Positions 8,493 through 19,814 are shown, counted from the stretch's first letter. The stretch is DNA of 64,000 nt from Sacculina carcini (GCA_916048095.2 OU696597.1:3493550-3557549); one strand, 5' to 3'. The notes: a model not told the origin generated them from the letters alone. Translations and numbers: made by a program.

Positions 8493-10138
8493 AAGTTTCT
8501 TGGGGATGCCATCGATTTTGCTCAGACCAGGGATGGAGATGTGGACATTGTTATTACTGGTCCACCAAGCGGAGGTGACGACAGTGACATAGAACAGGTC
8601 GATGATGACACACTTGTAGATGTTGGAGGAATGCCAGAAGAAGTGGCAGGAGAGGTTGATGTCATGTATGAAGAATCCGATGCAGACGCTGCAACCGGTC
8701 ATGTTTCCAGAAAAAAGCAAAAGCTAAGTGAACCTAAATGGACGAAGAGTCATATTTCTGCACAAGTGGACTTTAAAAAATATGAGAAACGAATGCAAAA
8801 AAATTGCTCCTGAAAATCTCGCCAGATATTATTGAGGCTTCTGAGTGGACTGTGTTTCAAAAAGAATTTGAAGAGATTCTTCAACATCTTGTCTGTGAAA
8901 CCAATAGATACGCAGCCAGAGATAAGAATATGCCAGATTTCCAAATTACAGCTGAGGAAATGTATAACTTTTTAGGCTTGCTGATACTTTCTGGTTATAA
9001 CATGCGCACGAGTGAGAGAGACTACTGGAGCAAAGCATCTGATCTTTGTTGCCCTGGTTTCGCTGAAACTATGAGTCGCAGTCGGTTTCAAAAAATTAAA
9101 AGTGTATTGCACGCAGCTGACAACCAATCACTTCATTCAAGCAAAATGGCAAAAATTAAGCCATTATATGATCTACTAAATCAATCATTGCGCATGTTTG
9201 GTATTCTGCATGAAAATCTAAGCATCGATGAGTCTATGGTGCCCTATTTTGGAAGACATTCTTGTAAACAATTCATACGAGGCAAGCCGATTCGTTTCGG
9301 GTATAAATGTTGGGTGATGAGTAGTTCATGTGGTCTTCCTTACCAAGTAACAGTATATGAAGGGAGGACTGAAAAATCATGCAACACTCCTCTAGGAACT
9401 CGTGTTGTAATGGAATGTTTGAAGATATGTGATAAGCCAAGTTCTCACTACATATTTTTCGATAATTTTTTCACATCCTATGATCTCATGAAACAGTTGA
9501 AAACTCTTGGTTTCAAAGCTACTGGCACTGTGAGGAAAAACAGAATGAAAGGATGCCCACTCAAGACCGATGCAGCTATGAAAAAGAGTGAAAGAGGCTT
9601 TTACGACTACCGTTCAGATGGTGATATAGAGATGGTCAGGTGGAATGACAATTCAGTCGTGACCATGTGCAGCAATGCTATTGGACTAGAGCCAATTCGG
9701 CAAGTGGATAGAAGAGTAAAAACCAAGGGTGTCGTGAGTGTTCCCCAGCCAAATGTGGTCGCTTGCTATAATGCAGGTATGGGAGGAGTAGACTTGATGG
9801 ACAGATCGCTGGCAGACTTCAGGCCTACTATTCTCGGGAAAAAATGGTATTGGACTTTGATAATCAACGCAATAAATATCGCAGTTGTGTACAGCTGGAG
9901 AATTTATCAACTATCAACAAATTATGAATCAAAGCAAAAGGATTTTCGAAGAAGTTTGGTCACCGCTATGCTATATCAGTCTCAACCTAAGCCAAGATCA
10001 GCTTCACGATCTGGGCCTTCATTTTCTGTTCTTGAAGATGTGAGGACTGACAACATAAATCAATGTTGCAGGATTCTCGTTTCGCAAGGCTTTCGCACGA
10101 CCATCGCGCCGAAGTCTCGGCCATCGCTGCGTCCATGA
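8493..10138 (+). pseudogene. piggyBac-like transposase, unit 3, 5'-truncated and frameshifted
   Basis: Begins inside the transposase at the codons for KFLGDAIDF, without the ATG. The upstream frame runs back into LTR sequence to 8454. One A is lost near 8788 (GAGAAACG for GAGAAAACG), moving the rest to the frame open from 8804 to 10138 (about 444 codons), which retains all three catalytic aspartates. Private substitutions (KEFEE for KVFEE; QVDRRVKTK for QVNRRVKNK; NINQCC for NINHCC) make this the most divergent unit. Confidence 0.85.
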
Positions 10139-10605
10139 ACCCCAACACACGACGTCGTTCAGTGGTGCGTCTGTTTGGTCACCGGCACGTGCTAGTCCCG
10201 TTATCGATTAGCTGCGCCCTAACGGTCTTCCATGCTTTCTCGGGAGGCATGGCAGTCACATCGTTTGCACCTGTTATTTTTGACCGTCTGCACGCGTTGA
10301 GCGATGGCTCGACCGGTTCAATGATGCTGGCTTGTGTGCGGATGCTGTGCGTGTGCGGTGTGCTGGTGTCGCACGTGAAACGCCGTTCTCTGTTGGTGTT
10401 CAACGGAACGGTGGGTGCCGTGACAGCGCTGTTTGCATCACTCTACTTCTTCTACGAGCAACGAGCAGCGACTAGCACCACACTGCACGCGGGACTATCA
10501 GTGGCGTGTTTGGTGTGCGTGCTGGTGATGGTAGGCTTAACCCATATTATCCCAATGACTACATATGTAGTCATGCATTTCAGGAGGCCACCATTCATGA
10601 TTTAG
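10063..10605 (+). CDS. Sugar-porter exon ORF, unit 3, uniquely open (180 codons)
   Basis: Only in this unit is the captured sugar-porter exon uninterrupted. It has the G missing in the others (GTGCGGTGTGC), and a substitution makes ATGTTGCAG, an in-frame ATG three codons before the exon. The exon proper is 10072-10530, 459 bp with phase 0 at both ends. It encodes the loop and helices 7-10 of an SLC2-like MFS transporter (FSGGMAV; KRRSLLV; LYFFYEQ; LVCVLVMV). Translation then continues into the piggyBac terminus and ends in HFRRPPFMI. A complete porter needs ~12 helices, so this cannot be a working transporter alone. It best preserves the captured exon; expression is unknown. Confidence 0.6.
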   Translation: MLQDSRFARLSHDHRAEVSAIAASMNPNTRRRSVVRLFGHRHVLVPLSISCALTVFHAFSGGMAVTSFAPVIFDRLHALSDGSTGSMMLACVRMLCVCGVLVSHVKRRSLLVFNGTVGAVTALFASLYFFYEQRAATSTTLHAGLSVACLVCVLVMVGLTHIIPMTTYVVMHFRRPPFMI

Positions 10606-10928
10606 ATATCATTATGGAATTTTAAAGGCATCAACATAATTCTGCACTTTTTTCTGGCCTATATATCTCCAAAATAGCGTTCAATTAATATACCCCTTTA
10701 ATTGTGATAAGAAATAATATCGGTTGTTTTCACGTTTTCGCGCTTCTGTTACCCTTTCATGTTGAAACCTGCATACTACTGTCGTGAGTACATCAATGGT
10801 GGTCTCTTTCACTCAGTTCATTATTGAATATGTGAGAAAGATTACCAAATGAAAATCCCCCTCATAAATTTCAGAACCTGTTCTTGAGGTAAGTTGAAAA
10901 ATCCATGACTACATATGTAGTCATTGGG
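10537..10928 (+). mobile_element. piggyBac-like left terminus, unit 3/4
   Basis: TTAA-CCC start and the paired 20-bp palindromes, as after unit 1. The 5' UTR intron and acceptor follow, leading to the unit 4 transposase. Confidence 0.75.
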
Positions 10929-11300
10929 CAACGTGTCAACAAATTATATGCATCAGTTGACGACTGGGCTGCTGACTTGTTATGTACTACTAAAAACTAC
11001 TAATGATCGTTATGTACTTCTAACCTAACCTATATATATCCTTAGTGAATATCGTAGATATACAATATGTATAGTGAAGGTTTGCATGTAACAATCGCAC
11101 GTGAATTTGGTCGTTCGAGGCAACCTATGGTGGCATCATCTGGCTACGTATTGTGTGGGGCATTCTGTGGTCTTGTGCTAGATGAAATGGTATCGCTGGA
11201 ATTTTGAAATTTGTAGTTTGGTTTGTGATTTTTTCCCTACAATGTAAGTACATTGAACCTTTTATTTTATTTTTTTCAGGATAGCAGTCTAGATAGTGGA

Positions 11301-12977
11301 ATGTTTCATGAACCAAGGATCAGACCCCACAAGTTTCTTGGGGATGCCATCGATTTTGCTCAGACCAGGGATGGAGATGTGGACATTGTTATTACTGGTC
11401 CACCAAGCGGAGGTGACGACAGTGACATAGAACAGGTCGATGATGACACACTTGTAGATGTTGGAGGAATGCCAGAAGAAGTGGCAGGAGAGGTTGATGT
11501 CATGTATGAAGAATCCGATGCAGACGCTGCAACCGGTCATGTTTCCAGAAAAAAGCAAAAGCTAAGTGAACCTAAATGGACGAAGAGTCATATTTCTGCA
11601 CAAGTGGACTTTAAAAAATATGAGAAAACGAATGCAAAAAAATTGCTCCTGAAAATCTCGCCAGATATTATTGAGGCTTCTGAGTGGACTGTGTTTCAAA
11701 AAGTATTTGAAGAGATTCTTCAACATCTTGTCTGTGAAACCAATAGATACGCAGCCAGAGATAAGAATATGCCAGATTTCCAAATTACAGCTGAGGAAAT
11801 GTATAACTTTTTAGGCTTGCTGATACTTTCTGGTTATAACATGCGCACGAGTGAGAGAGACTACTGGAGCAAAGCATCTGATCTTTGTTGCCCTGGTTTC
11901 GCTGAAACTATGAGTCGCAGTCGGTTTCAAAAAATTAAAAGTGTATTGCACGCAGCTGACAACCAATCACTTCATTCAAGCAAAATGGCAAAAATTAAGC
12001 CATTATATGATCTACTAAATCAATCATTGCGCATGTTTGGTATTCTGCATGAAAATCTAAGCATCGATGAGTCTATGGTGCCCTATTTTGGAAGACATTC
12101 TTGTAAACAATTCATACGAGGCAAGCCGATTCGTTTCGGGTATAAATGTTGGGTGATGAGTAGTTCATGTGGTCTTCCTTACCAAGTAACAGTATATGAA
12201 GGGAGGACTGAAAAATCATGCAACACTCCTCTAGGAACTCGTGTTGTAATGGAATGTTTGAAGATATGTGATAAGCCAAGTTCTCACTACATATTTTTCG
12301 ATAATTTTTTCACATCCTATGATCTCATGAAACAGTTGAAAACTCTTGGTTTCAAAGCTACTGGCACTGTGAGGAAAAACAGAATGAAAGGATGCCCACT
12401 CAAGACCGATGCAGCTATGAAAAAGAGTGAAAGAGGCTTTTACGACTACCGTTCAGATGGTGATATAGAGATGGTCAGGTGGAATGACAATTCAGTCGTG
12501 ACCATGTGCAGCAATGCTATTGGACTAGAGCCAATTCGGCAAGTGAATAGAAGAGTAAAAAACAAGGGTGTCGTGAGTGTTCCCCAGCCAAATGTGGTCG
12601 CTTGCTATAATGCAGGTATGGGAGGAGTAGACTTGATGGACAGATCGCTGGCAGACTTCAGGCCTACTATTCTCGGGAAAAAATGGTATTGGACTTTGAT
12701 AATCAACGCAATAAATATCGCAGTTGTGTACAGCTGGAGAATTTATCAACTATCAACAAATTATGAATCAAAGCAAAAGGATTTTCGAAGAAGTTTGGTC
12801 ACCGCTATGCTATATCAGTCTCAACCTAAGCCAAGATCAGCTTCACGATCTGGGCCTTCATTTTCTGTTCTTGAAGATGTGAGGACTGACAACATAAATC
12901 ATTGTTGCAGGATTCTCGTTTCGCAAGGCTTTCGCACGACCATCGCGCCGAAGTCTCGGCCATCGCTGCGTCCATGA
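11301..12977 (+). CDS. piggyBac-like transposase, unit 4 (intact frame, 558 aa)
   Basis: DDE_Tnp_1_7 transposase. The start chosen is the ATG of MFHEP, 21 bp after a strong 3' splice site; the frame is also open upstream through the intron's T-tract but without an ATG. An acidic, Asp/Glu-rich N-terminus (~20-70) is followed by a basic patch (RKKQK) and the catalytic core with Asp256 (IDESM), Asp334 (FFDNFF) and Asp444 (GGVDLMD), spaced like piggyBac D268/D346/D447. The C-terminal cysteine-rich zinc domain used by piggyBac for terminus recognition is missing: after RTDNINH the frame enters the sugar-porter exon out of phase and stops. Cleavage chemistry may be preserved but normal transposition is doubtful. 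Confidence 0.9.
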   Translation: MFHEPRIRPHKFLGDAIDFAQTRDGDVDIVITGPPSGGDDSDIEQVDDDTLVDVGGMPEEVAGEVDVMYEESDADAATGHVSRKKQKLSEPKWTKSHISAQVDFKKYEKTNAKKLLLKISPDIIEASEWTVFQKVFEEILQHLVCETNRYAARDKNMPDFQITAEEMYNFLGLLILSGYNMRTSERDYWSKASDLCCPGFAETMSRSRFQKIKSVLHAADNQSLHSSKMAKIKPLYDLLNQSLRMFGILHENLSIDESMVPYFGRHSCKQFIRGKPIRFGYKCWVMSSSCGLPYQVTVYEGRTEKSCNTPLGTRVVMECLKICDKPSSHYIFFDNFFTSYDLMKQLKTLGFKATGTVRKNRMKGCPLKTDAAMKKSERGFYDYRSDGDIEMVRWNDNSVVTMCSNAIGLEPIRQVNRRVKNKGVVSVPQPNVVACYNAGMGGVDLMDRSLADFRPTILGKKWYWTLIINAINIAVVYSWRIYQLSTNYESKQKDFRRSLVTAMLYQSQPKPRSASRSGPSFSVLEDVRTDNINHCCRILVSQGFRTTIAPKSRPSLRP

Positions 12978-13368
12978 ACCCCAACACACGACGTCGTTCA
13001 GTGGTGCGTCTGTTTGGTCACCGGCACGTGCTAGTCCCGTTATCGATTAGCTGCGCCCTAACGGTCTTCCATGCTTTCTCGGGAGGCATGGCAGTCACAT
13101 CGTTTGCACCTGTTATTTTTGACCGTCTGCACGCGTTGAGCGATGGCTCGACCGGCTCAATGATGCTGGCTTGTGTGCGGATGCTGTGCGTGTGCGTGTG
13201 CTGGTGTCGCACGTGAAACGCCGTTCTCTGTTGGTGTTCAACGGAACGGTGGGTGCCGTGACAGCGCTGTTTGCATCACTCTACTTCTTCTACGAGCAAC
13301 GAGCAGCGACTAGCACCACACTGCACGCGGGACTATCAGTGGCGTGTTTGGTGTGCGTGCTGGTGATG
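12911..13368 (+). pseudogene. Sugar-porter exon, unit 4, 1-bp deletion
   Basis: Copy of the captured exon between ttgttgcag and gtaggc, with the same single-base loss as units 1, 5 and 6. The loss therefore preceded those duplications. It overlaps the last codons of the transposase frame in another phase. Confidence 0.7.
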
Positions 13369-13374
13369 GTAGGC

Positions 13375-13766
13375 TTAACCCATATTATCCCAATGACTAC
13401 ATATGTAGTCATGCATTTCAGGAGGCCACCATTCATGATTTAGATATCATTATGGAATTTTAAAGGCATCAACATAATTCTGCACTTTTTTCTGGCCTAT
13501 ATATCTCCAAAATAGCGTTCAATTAATATACCCCTTTAATTGTGATAAGAAATAATATCGGTTGTTTTCACGTTTTCGCGCTTCTGTTACCCTTTCATGT
13601 TGAAACCTGCATACTACTGTCGTGAGTACATCAATGGTGGTCTCTTTCACTCAGTTCATTATTGAATATGTGAGAAAGATTACCTAATGAAAATCCCCCT
13701 CATAAATTTCAGAACCTGTTCTTGAGGTAAGTTGAAAAATCCATGACTACATATGTAGTCATTGGG
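13375..13766 (+). mobile_element. piggyBac-like left terminus, unit 4/5
   Basis: TTAA-CCC start and both 20-bp palindromes, as in the other complete units. It precedes the 5' UTR intron of the unit 5 transposase. Confidence 0.75.
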
Positions 13767-14138
13767 CAACGTGTCAACAAATTATATGCATCAGTTGACG
13801 ACTGGGCTGCTGACTTGTTATGTACTACTAAAAACTACTAATGGTCGTTATGTACTTCTAACCTAACCTATATATATCCTTAGTGAATATCGTAGATATA
13901 CAATATGTATAGTGAAGGTTTGCATGTAACAATCGCACGTGAATTTGGTCGTTCGAGGCAACCTATGGTGGCATCATCTGGCTACGTATTGTGTGGGGCA
14001 TTCTGTGGTCTTGTGCTAGATGAAATGGTATCGCTGGAATTTTGAAATTTGTAGTTTGGTTTATGATTTTTTCCCTACAATGTAAGTACATTGAACCTTT
14101 TATTTTATTTTTTTCAGGATAGCAGTCTAGATAGTGGA

Positions 14139-15815
14139 ATGTTTCATGAACCAAGGATCAGACCCCACAAGTTTCTTGGGGATGCCATCGATTTTGCTCA
14201 GACCAGGGATGGAGATGTGGACATTGTTATTACTGGTCCACCAAGCGGAGGTGACGACAGTGACATAGAACAGGTCGATGATGACACACTTGTAGATGTT
14301 GGAGGAATGCCAGAAGAAGTGGCAGGAGAGGTTGATGTCATGTATGAAGAATCCGATGCAGACGCTGCAACCGGTCATGTTTCCAGAAAAAAGCAAAAGC
14401 TAAGTGAACCTAAATGGACGAAGAGTCATATTTCTGCACAAGTGGACTTTAAAAAATATGAGAAAACGAATGCAAAAAAATTGCTCCTGAAAATCTCGCC
14501 AGATATTATTGAGGCTTCTGAGTGGACTGTGTTTCAAAAAGTATTTGAAGAGATTCTTCAACATCTTGTCTGTGAAACCAATAGATACGCAGCCAGAGAT
14601 AAGAATATGCCAGATTTCCAAATTACAGCTGAGGAAATGTATAACTTTTTAGGCTTGCTGATACTTTCTGGTTATAACATGCGCACGAGTGAGAGAGACT
14701 ACTGGAGCAAAGCATCTGATCTTTGTTGCCCTGGTTTCGCTGAAACTATGAGTCGCAGTCGGTTTCAAAAAATTAAAAGTGTATTGCACGCAGCTGACAA
14801 CCAATCACTTCATTCAAGCAAAATGGCAAAAATTAAGCCATTATATGATCTACTAAATCAATCATTGCGCATGTTTGGTATTCTGCATGAAAATCTAAGC
14901 ATCGATGAGTCTATGGTGCCCTATTTTGGAAGACATTCTTGTAAACAATTCATACGAGGCAAGCCGATTCGTTTCGGGTATAAATGTTGGGTGATGAGTA
15001 GTTCATGTGGTCTTCCTTACCAAGTAACAGTATATGAAGGGAGGACTGAAAAATCATGCAACACTCCTCTAGGAACTCGTGTTGTAATGGAATGTTTGAA
15101 GATATGTGATAAGCCAAGTTCTCACTACATATTTTTCGATAATTTTTTCACATCCTATGATCTCATGAAACAGTTGAAAACTCTTGGTTTCAAAGCTACT
15201 GGCACTGTGAGGAAAAACAGAATGAAAGGATGCCCACTCAAGACCGATGCAGCTATGAAAAAGAGTGAAAGAGGCTTTTACGACTACCGTTCAGATGGTG
15301 ATATAGAGATGGTCAGGTGGAATGACAATTCAGTCGTGACCATGTGCAGCAATGCTATTGGACTAGAGCCAATTCGGCAAGTGAATAGAAGAGTAAAAAA
15401 CAAGGGTGTCGTGAGTGTTCCCCAGCCAAATGTGGTCGCTTGCTATAATGCAGGTATGGGAGGAGTAGACTTGATGGACAGATCGCTGGCAGACTTCAGG
15501 CCTACTATTCTCGGGAAAAAATGGTATTGGACTTTGATAATCAACGCAATAAATATCGCAGTTGTGTACAGCTGGAGAATTTATCAACTATCAACAAATT
15601 ATGAATCAAAGCAAAAGGATTTTCGAAGAAGTTTGGTCACCGCTATGCTATATCAGTCTCAACCTAAGCCAAGATCAGCTTCACGATCTGGGCCTTCATT
15701 TTCTGTTCTTGAAGATGTGAGGACTGACAACAGAAATCATTGTTGCAGGATTCTCGTTTCGCAAGGCTTTCGCACGACCATCGCGCCGAAGTCTCGGCCA
15801 TCGCTGCGTCCATGA
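14139..15815 (+). CDS. piggyBac-like transposase, unit 5 (intact frame, 558 aa)
   Basis: Same length, start context and catalytic aspartates (256, 334, 444) as unit 4. One difference near the end, NRNHCC for NINHCC, is shared only with unit 6. The cysteine-rich C-terminal domain is replaced by out-of-frame exon sequence. Three neighbouring open copies fit either very recent amplification or retention of the frame; this comparison cannot distinguish them. Confidence 0.9.
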   Translation: MFHEPRIRPHKFLGDAIDFAQTRDGDVDIVITGPPSGGDDSDIEQVDDDTLVDVGGMPEEVAGEVDVMYEESDADAATGHVSRKKQKLSEPKWTKSHISAQVDFKKYEKTNAKKLLLKISPDIIEASEWTVFQKVFEEILQHLVCETNRYAARDKNMPDFQITAEEMYNFLGLLILSGYNMRTSERDYWSKASDLCCPGFAETMSRSRFQKIKSVLHAADNQSLHSSKMAKIKPLYDLLNQSLRMFGILHENLSIDESMVPYFGRHSCKQFIRGKPIRFGYKCWVMSSSCGLPYQVTVYEGRTEKSCNTPLGTRVVMECLKICDKPSSHYIFFDNFFTSYDLMKQLKTLGFKATGTVRKNRMKGCPLKTDAAMKKSERGFYDYRSDGDIEMVRWNDNSVVTMCSNAIGLEPIRQVNRRVKNKGVVSVPQPNVVACYNAGMGGVDLMDRSLADFRPTILGKKWYWTLIINAINIAVVYSWRIYQLSTNYESKQKDFRRSLVTAMLYQSQPKPRSASRSGPSFSVLEDVRTDNRNHCCRILVSQGFRTTIAPKSRPSLRP

Positions 15816-16206
15816 ACCCCAACACACGACGTCGTTCAGTGGTGCGTCTGTTTGGTCACCGGCACGTGCTAGTCCCGTTATCGATTAGCTGCGCCCTAAC
15901 GGTCTTCCATGCGTTCTCGGGAGGCATGGCAGTCACATCGTTTGCACCTGTTATTTTTTACCGTCTGCACGCGTTGAGCGATGGCTCGACCGGCTCAATG
16001 ATGCTGGCTTGTGTGCGGATGCTGTGCGTGTGCGTGTGCTGGTGTCGCACGTGAAACGCCGTTCTCTGTTGGTGTTCAACGGAACGGTGGGTGCCGTGAC
16101 AGCGCTGTTTGCATCACTCTACTTCTTCTACGAGCAACGAGCAGCGACTAGCACCACACTGCACGCGGGACTATCAGTGGCGTGTTTGGTGTGCGTGCTG
16201 GTGATG
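15749..16206 (+). pseudogene. Sugar-porter exon, unit 5, 1-bp deletion
   Basis: Captured exon with the shared deletion. It also carries GAC to TAC (VIFDRL to VIFYRL) and a silent GCT to GCG change, both shared with unit 6. Confidence 0.7.
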
Positions 16207-16212
16207 GTAGGC

Positions 16213-16604
16213 TTAACCCATATTATCCCAATGACTACATATGTAGTCATGCATTTCAGGAGGCCACCATTCATGATTTAGATATCATTATGGAATTTTA
16301 AAGGCATCAACATAATTCTGCACTTTTTTCTGGCCTATATATCTCCAAAATAGCGTTCAATTAATATACCCCTTTAATTGTGATAAGAAATAATATCGGT
16401 TGTTTTCACGTTTTCGCGCTTCTGTTACCCTTTCATGTTGAAACCTGCATACTACTGTCGTGAGTACATCAATGGTGGTCTCTTTCACTCAGTTCATTAT
16501 TGAATATGTGAGAAAGATTACCTAATGAAAATCCCCCTCATAAATTTCAGAACCTGTTCTTGAGGTAAGTTGAAAAATCCATGACTACATATGTAGTCAT
16601 TGGG
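16213..16604 (+). mobile_element. piggyBac-like left terminus, unit 5/6
   Basis: TTAA-CCC start and the paired 20-bp palindromes, identical in layout to the preceding units. Confidence 0.75.
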
Positions 16605-16976
16605 CAACGTGTCAACAAATTATATGCATCAGTTGACGACTGGGCTGCTGACTTGTTATGTACTACTAAAAACTACTAATGGTCGTTATGTACTTCTAAC
16701 CTAACCTATATATATCCTTAGTGAATATCGTAGATATACAATATGTATAGTGAAGGTTTGCATGTAACAATCGCACGTGAATTTGGTCGTTCGAGGCAAC
16801 CTATGGTGGCATCATCTGGCTACGTATTGTGTGGGGCATTCTGTGGTCTTGTGCTAGATGAAATGGTATCGCTGGAATTTTGAAATTTGTAGTTTGGTTT
16901 ATGATTTTTTCCCTACAATGTAAGTACATTGAACCTTTTATTTTATTTTTTTCAGGATAGCAGTCTAGATAGTGGA

Positions 16977-18653
16977 ATGTTTCATGAACCAAGGATCAGA
17001 CCCCACAAGTTTCTTGGGGATGCCATCGATTTTGCTCAGACCAGGGATGGAGATGTGGACATTGTTATTACTGGTCCACCAAGCGGAGGTGACGACAGTG
17101 ACATAGAACAGGTCGATGATGACACACTTGTAGATGTTGGAGGAATGCCAGAAGAAGTGGCAGGAGAGGTTGATGTCATGTATGAAGAATCCGATGCAGA
17201 CGCTGCAACCGGTCATGTTTCCAGAAAAAAGCAAAAGCTAAGTGAACCTAAATGGACGAAGAGTCATATTTCTGCACAAGTGGACTTTAAAAAATATGAG
17301 AAAACGAATGCAAAAAAATTGTTCCTGAAAATCTCGCCAGATATTATTGAGGCTTCTGAGTGGACTGTGTTTCAAAAAGTATTTGAAGAGATTCTTCAAC
17401 ATCTTGTCTGTGAAACCAATAGATACGCAGCCAGAGATAAGAATATGCCAGATTTCCAAATTACAGCTGAGGAAATGTATAACTTTTTAGGCTTGCTGAT
17501 ACTTTCTGGTTATAACATGCGCACGAGTGAGAGAGACTACTGGAGCAAAGCATCTGATCTTTGTTGCCCTGGTTTCGCTGAAACTATGAGTCGCAGTCGG
17601 TTTCAAAAAATTAAAAGTGTATTGCACGCAGCTGACAACCAATCACTTCATTCAAGCAAAATGGCAAAAATTAAGCCATTATATGATCTACTAAATCAAT
17701 CATTGCGCATGTTTGGTATTCTGCATGAAAATCTAAGCATCGATGAGTCTATGGTGCCCTATTTTGGAAGACATTCTTGTAAACAATTCATACGAGGCAA
17801 GCCGATTCGTTTCGGGTATAAATGTTGGGTGATGAGTAGTTCATGTGGTCTTCCTTACCAAGTAACAGTATATGAAGGGAGGACTGAAAAATCATGCAAC
17901 ACTCCTCTAGGAACTCGTGTTGTAATGGAATGTTTGAAGATATGTGATAAGCCAAGTTCTCACTACATATTTTTCGATAATTTTTTCACATCCTATGATC
18001 TCATGAAACAGTTGAAAACTCTTGGTTTCAAAGCTACTGGCACTGTGAGGAAAAACAGAATGAAAGGATGCCCACTCAAGACCGATGCAGCTATGAAAAA
18101 GAGTGAAAGAGGCTTTTACGACTACCGTTCAGATGGTGATATAGAGATGGTCAGGTGGAATGACAATTCAGTCGTGACCATGTGCAGCAATGCTATTGGA
18201 CTAGAGCCAATTCGGCAAGTGAATAGAAGAGTAAAAAACAAGGGTGTCGTGAGTGTTCCCCAGCCAAATGTGGTCGCTTGCTATAATGCAGGTATGGGAG
18301 GAGTAGACTTGATGGACAGATCGCTGGCAGACTTCAGGCCTACTATTCTCGGGAAAAAATGGTATTGGACTTTGATAATCAACGCAATAAATATCGCAGT
18401 TGTGTACAGCTGGAGAATTTATCAACTATCAACAAATTATGAATCAAAGCAAAAGGATTTTCGAAGAAGTTTGGTCACCGCTATGCTATATCAGTCTCAA
18501 CCTAAGCCAAGATCAGCTTCACGATCTGGGCCTTCATTTTCTGTTCTTGAAGATGTGAGGACTGACAACAGAAATCATTGTTGCAGGATTCTCGTTTCGC
18601 AAGGCTTTCGCACGACCATCGCGCCGAAGTCTCGGCCATCGCTGCGTCCATGA
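16977..18653 (+). CDS. piggyBac-like transposase, unit 6 (intact frame, 558 aa)
   Basis: Third open transposase of the array. It matches unit 5 including NRNHCC, plus a private Leu to Phe change (KKLFLKIS). The DDD triad is present and the cysteine-rich end absent. The unit is flanked upstream by the piggyBac left terminus of unit 5/6 and downstream by its own copy of the sugar-porter exon. Confidence 0.9.
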   Translation: MFHEPRIRPHKFLGDAIDFAQTRDGDVDIVITGPPSGGDDSDIEQVDDDTLVDVGGMPEEVAGEVDVMYEESDADAATGHVSRKKQKLSEPKWTKSHISAQVDFKKYEKTNAKKLFLKISPDIIEASEWTVFQKVFEEILQHLVCETNRYAARDKNMPDFQITAEEMYNFLGLLILSGYNMRTSERDYWSKASDLCCPGFAETMSRSRFQKIKSVLHAADNQSLHSSKMAKIKPLYDLLNQSLRMFGILHENLSIDESMVPYFGRHSCKQFIRGKPIRFGYKCWVMSSSCGLPYQVTVYEGRTEKSCNTPLGTRVVMECLKICDKPSSHYIFFDNFFTSYDLMKQLKTLGFKATGTVRKNRMKGCPLKTDAAMKKSERGFYDYRSDGDIEMVRWNDNSVVTMCSNAIGLEPIRQVNRRVKNKGVVSVPQPNVVACYNAGMGGVDLMDRSLADFRPTILGKKWYWTLIINAINIAVVYSWRIYQLSTNYESKQKDFRRSLVTAMLYQSQPKPRSASRSGPSFSVLEDVRTDNRNHCCRILVSQGFRTTIAPKSRPSLRP

Positions 18654-19044
18654 ACCCCAACACACGACGTCGTTCAGTGGTGCGTCTGTTTGGTCACCGG
18701 CACGTGCTAGTCCCGTTATCGATTAGCTGCGCCCTAACGGTCTTCCATGCGTTCTCGGGAGGCATGGCAGTCACATCGTTTGCACCTGTTATTTTTTACC
18801 GTCTGCACGCGTTGAGCGATGGCTCGACCGGCTCAATGATGCTGGCTTGTGTGCGGATGCTGTGCGTGTGCGTGTGCTGGTGTCGCACGTGAAACGCCGT
18901 TCTCTGTTGGTGTTCAACGGAACGGTGGGTGCCGTGACAGCGCTGTTTGCATCACTCTACTTCTTCTACGAGCAACGAGCAGCGACTAGCACCACACTGC
19001 ACGCGGGACTATCAGTGGCGTGTTTGGTGTGCGTGCTGGTGATG
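18587..19044 (+). pseudogene. Sugar-porter exon, unit 6, 1-bp deletion
   Basis: Captured exon with the shared frameshift and the unit 5/6-specific GAC to TAC change. Confidence 0.7.
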
Positions 19045-19050
19045 GTAGGC

Positions 19051-19442
19051 TTAACCCATATTATCCCAATGACTACATATGTAGTCATGCATTTCAGGAG
19101 GCCACCATTCATGATTTAGATATCATTATGGAATTTTAAAGGCATCAACATAATTCTGCACTTTTTTCTGGCCTATATATCTCCAAAATAGCGTTCAATT
19201 AATATACCCCTTTAATTGTGATAAGAAATAATATCGGTTGTTTTCACGTTTTCGCGCTTCTGTTACCCTTTCATGTTGAAGCCTGCATACTACTGTCGTG
19301 AGTACATCAATGGTGGTCTCTTTCACTCAGTTCATTATTGAATATGTGAGAAAGATTACCTAATGAAAATCCCCCTCATAAATTTCAGAACCTGTTCTTG
19401 AGGTAAGTTGAAAAATCCATGACTACATATGTAGTCATTGGG
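19051..19442 (+). mobile_element. piggyBac-like left terminus, unit 6/7
   Basis: Last complete left terminus of the array, with TTAA-CCC and both palindromes. It leads to the intron and acceptor before the defective unit 7. Confidence 0.75.
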
Positions 19443-19814
19443 CAACGTGTCAACAAATTATATGCATCAGTTGACGACTGGGCTGCTGACTTTTTATGTA
19501 CTACTAAAAACTACTAATGGTCGTTATGTACTTCTAACCTAACCTATATAAATCCTTAGTGAATATCGTAGATATACAATATGTATAGTGAAGGTTTGCA
19601 TGTAACAATCGCACGTGAATTTGGTCGTTCGAGGCAACCTATGGTGGCATCATCTGGCTACGTATTGTGTGGGGCATTCTGTGGTCTTGTGCTAGATGAA
19701 ATGGTATCGCTGGAATTTTGAAATTTGTAGTTTGGTTTGTGATTTTTCCCTACAATGTAAGTACATTGAACCTTTTATTTTATTTTTTTCAGGATAGCAG
19801 TCTGGATAGTGGAA

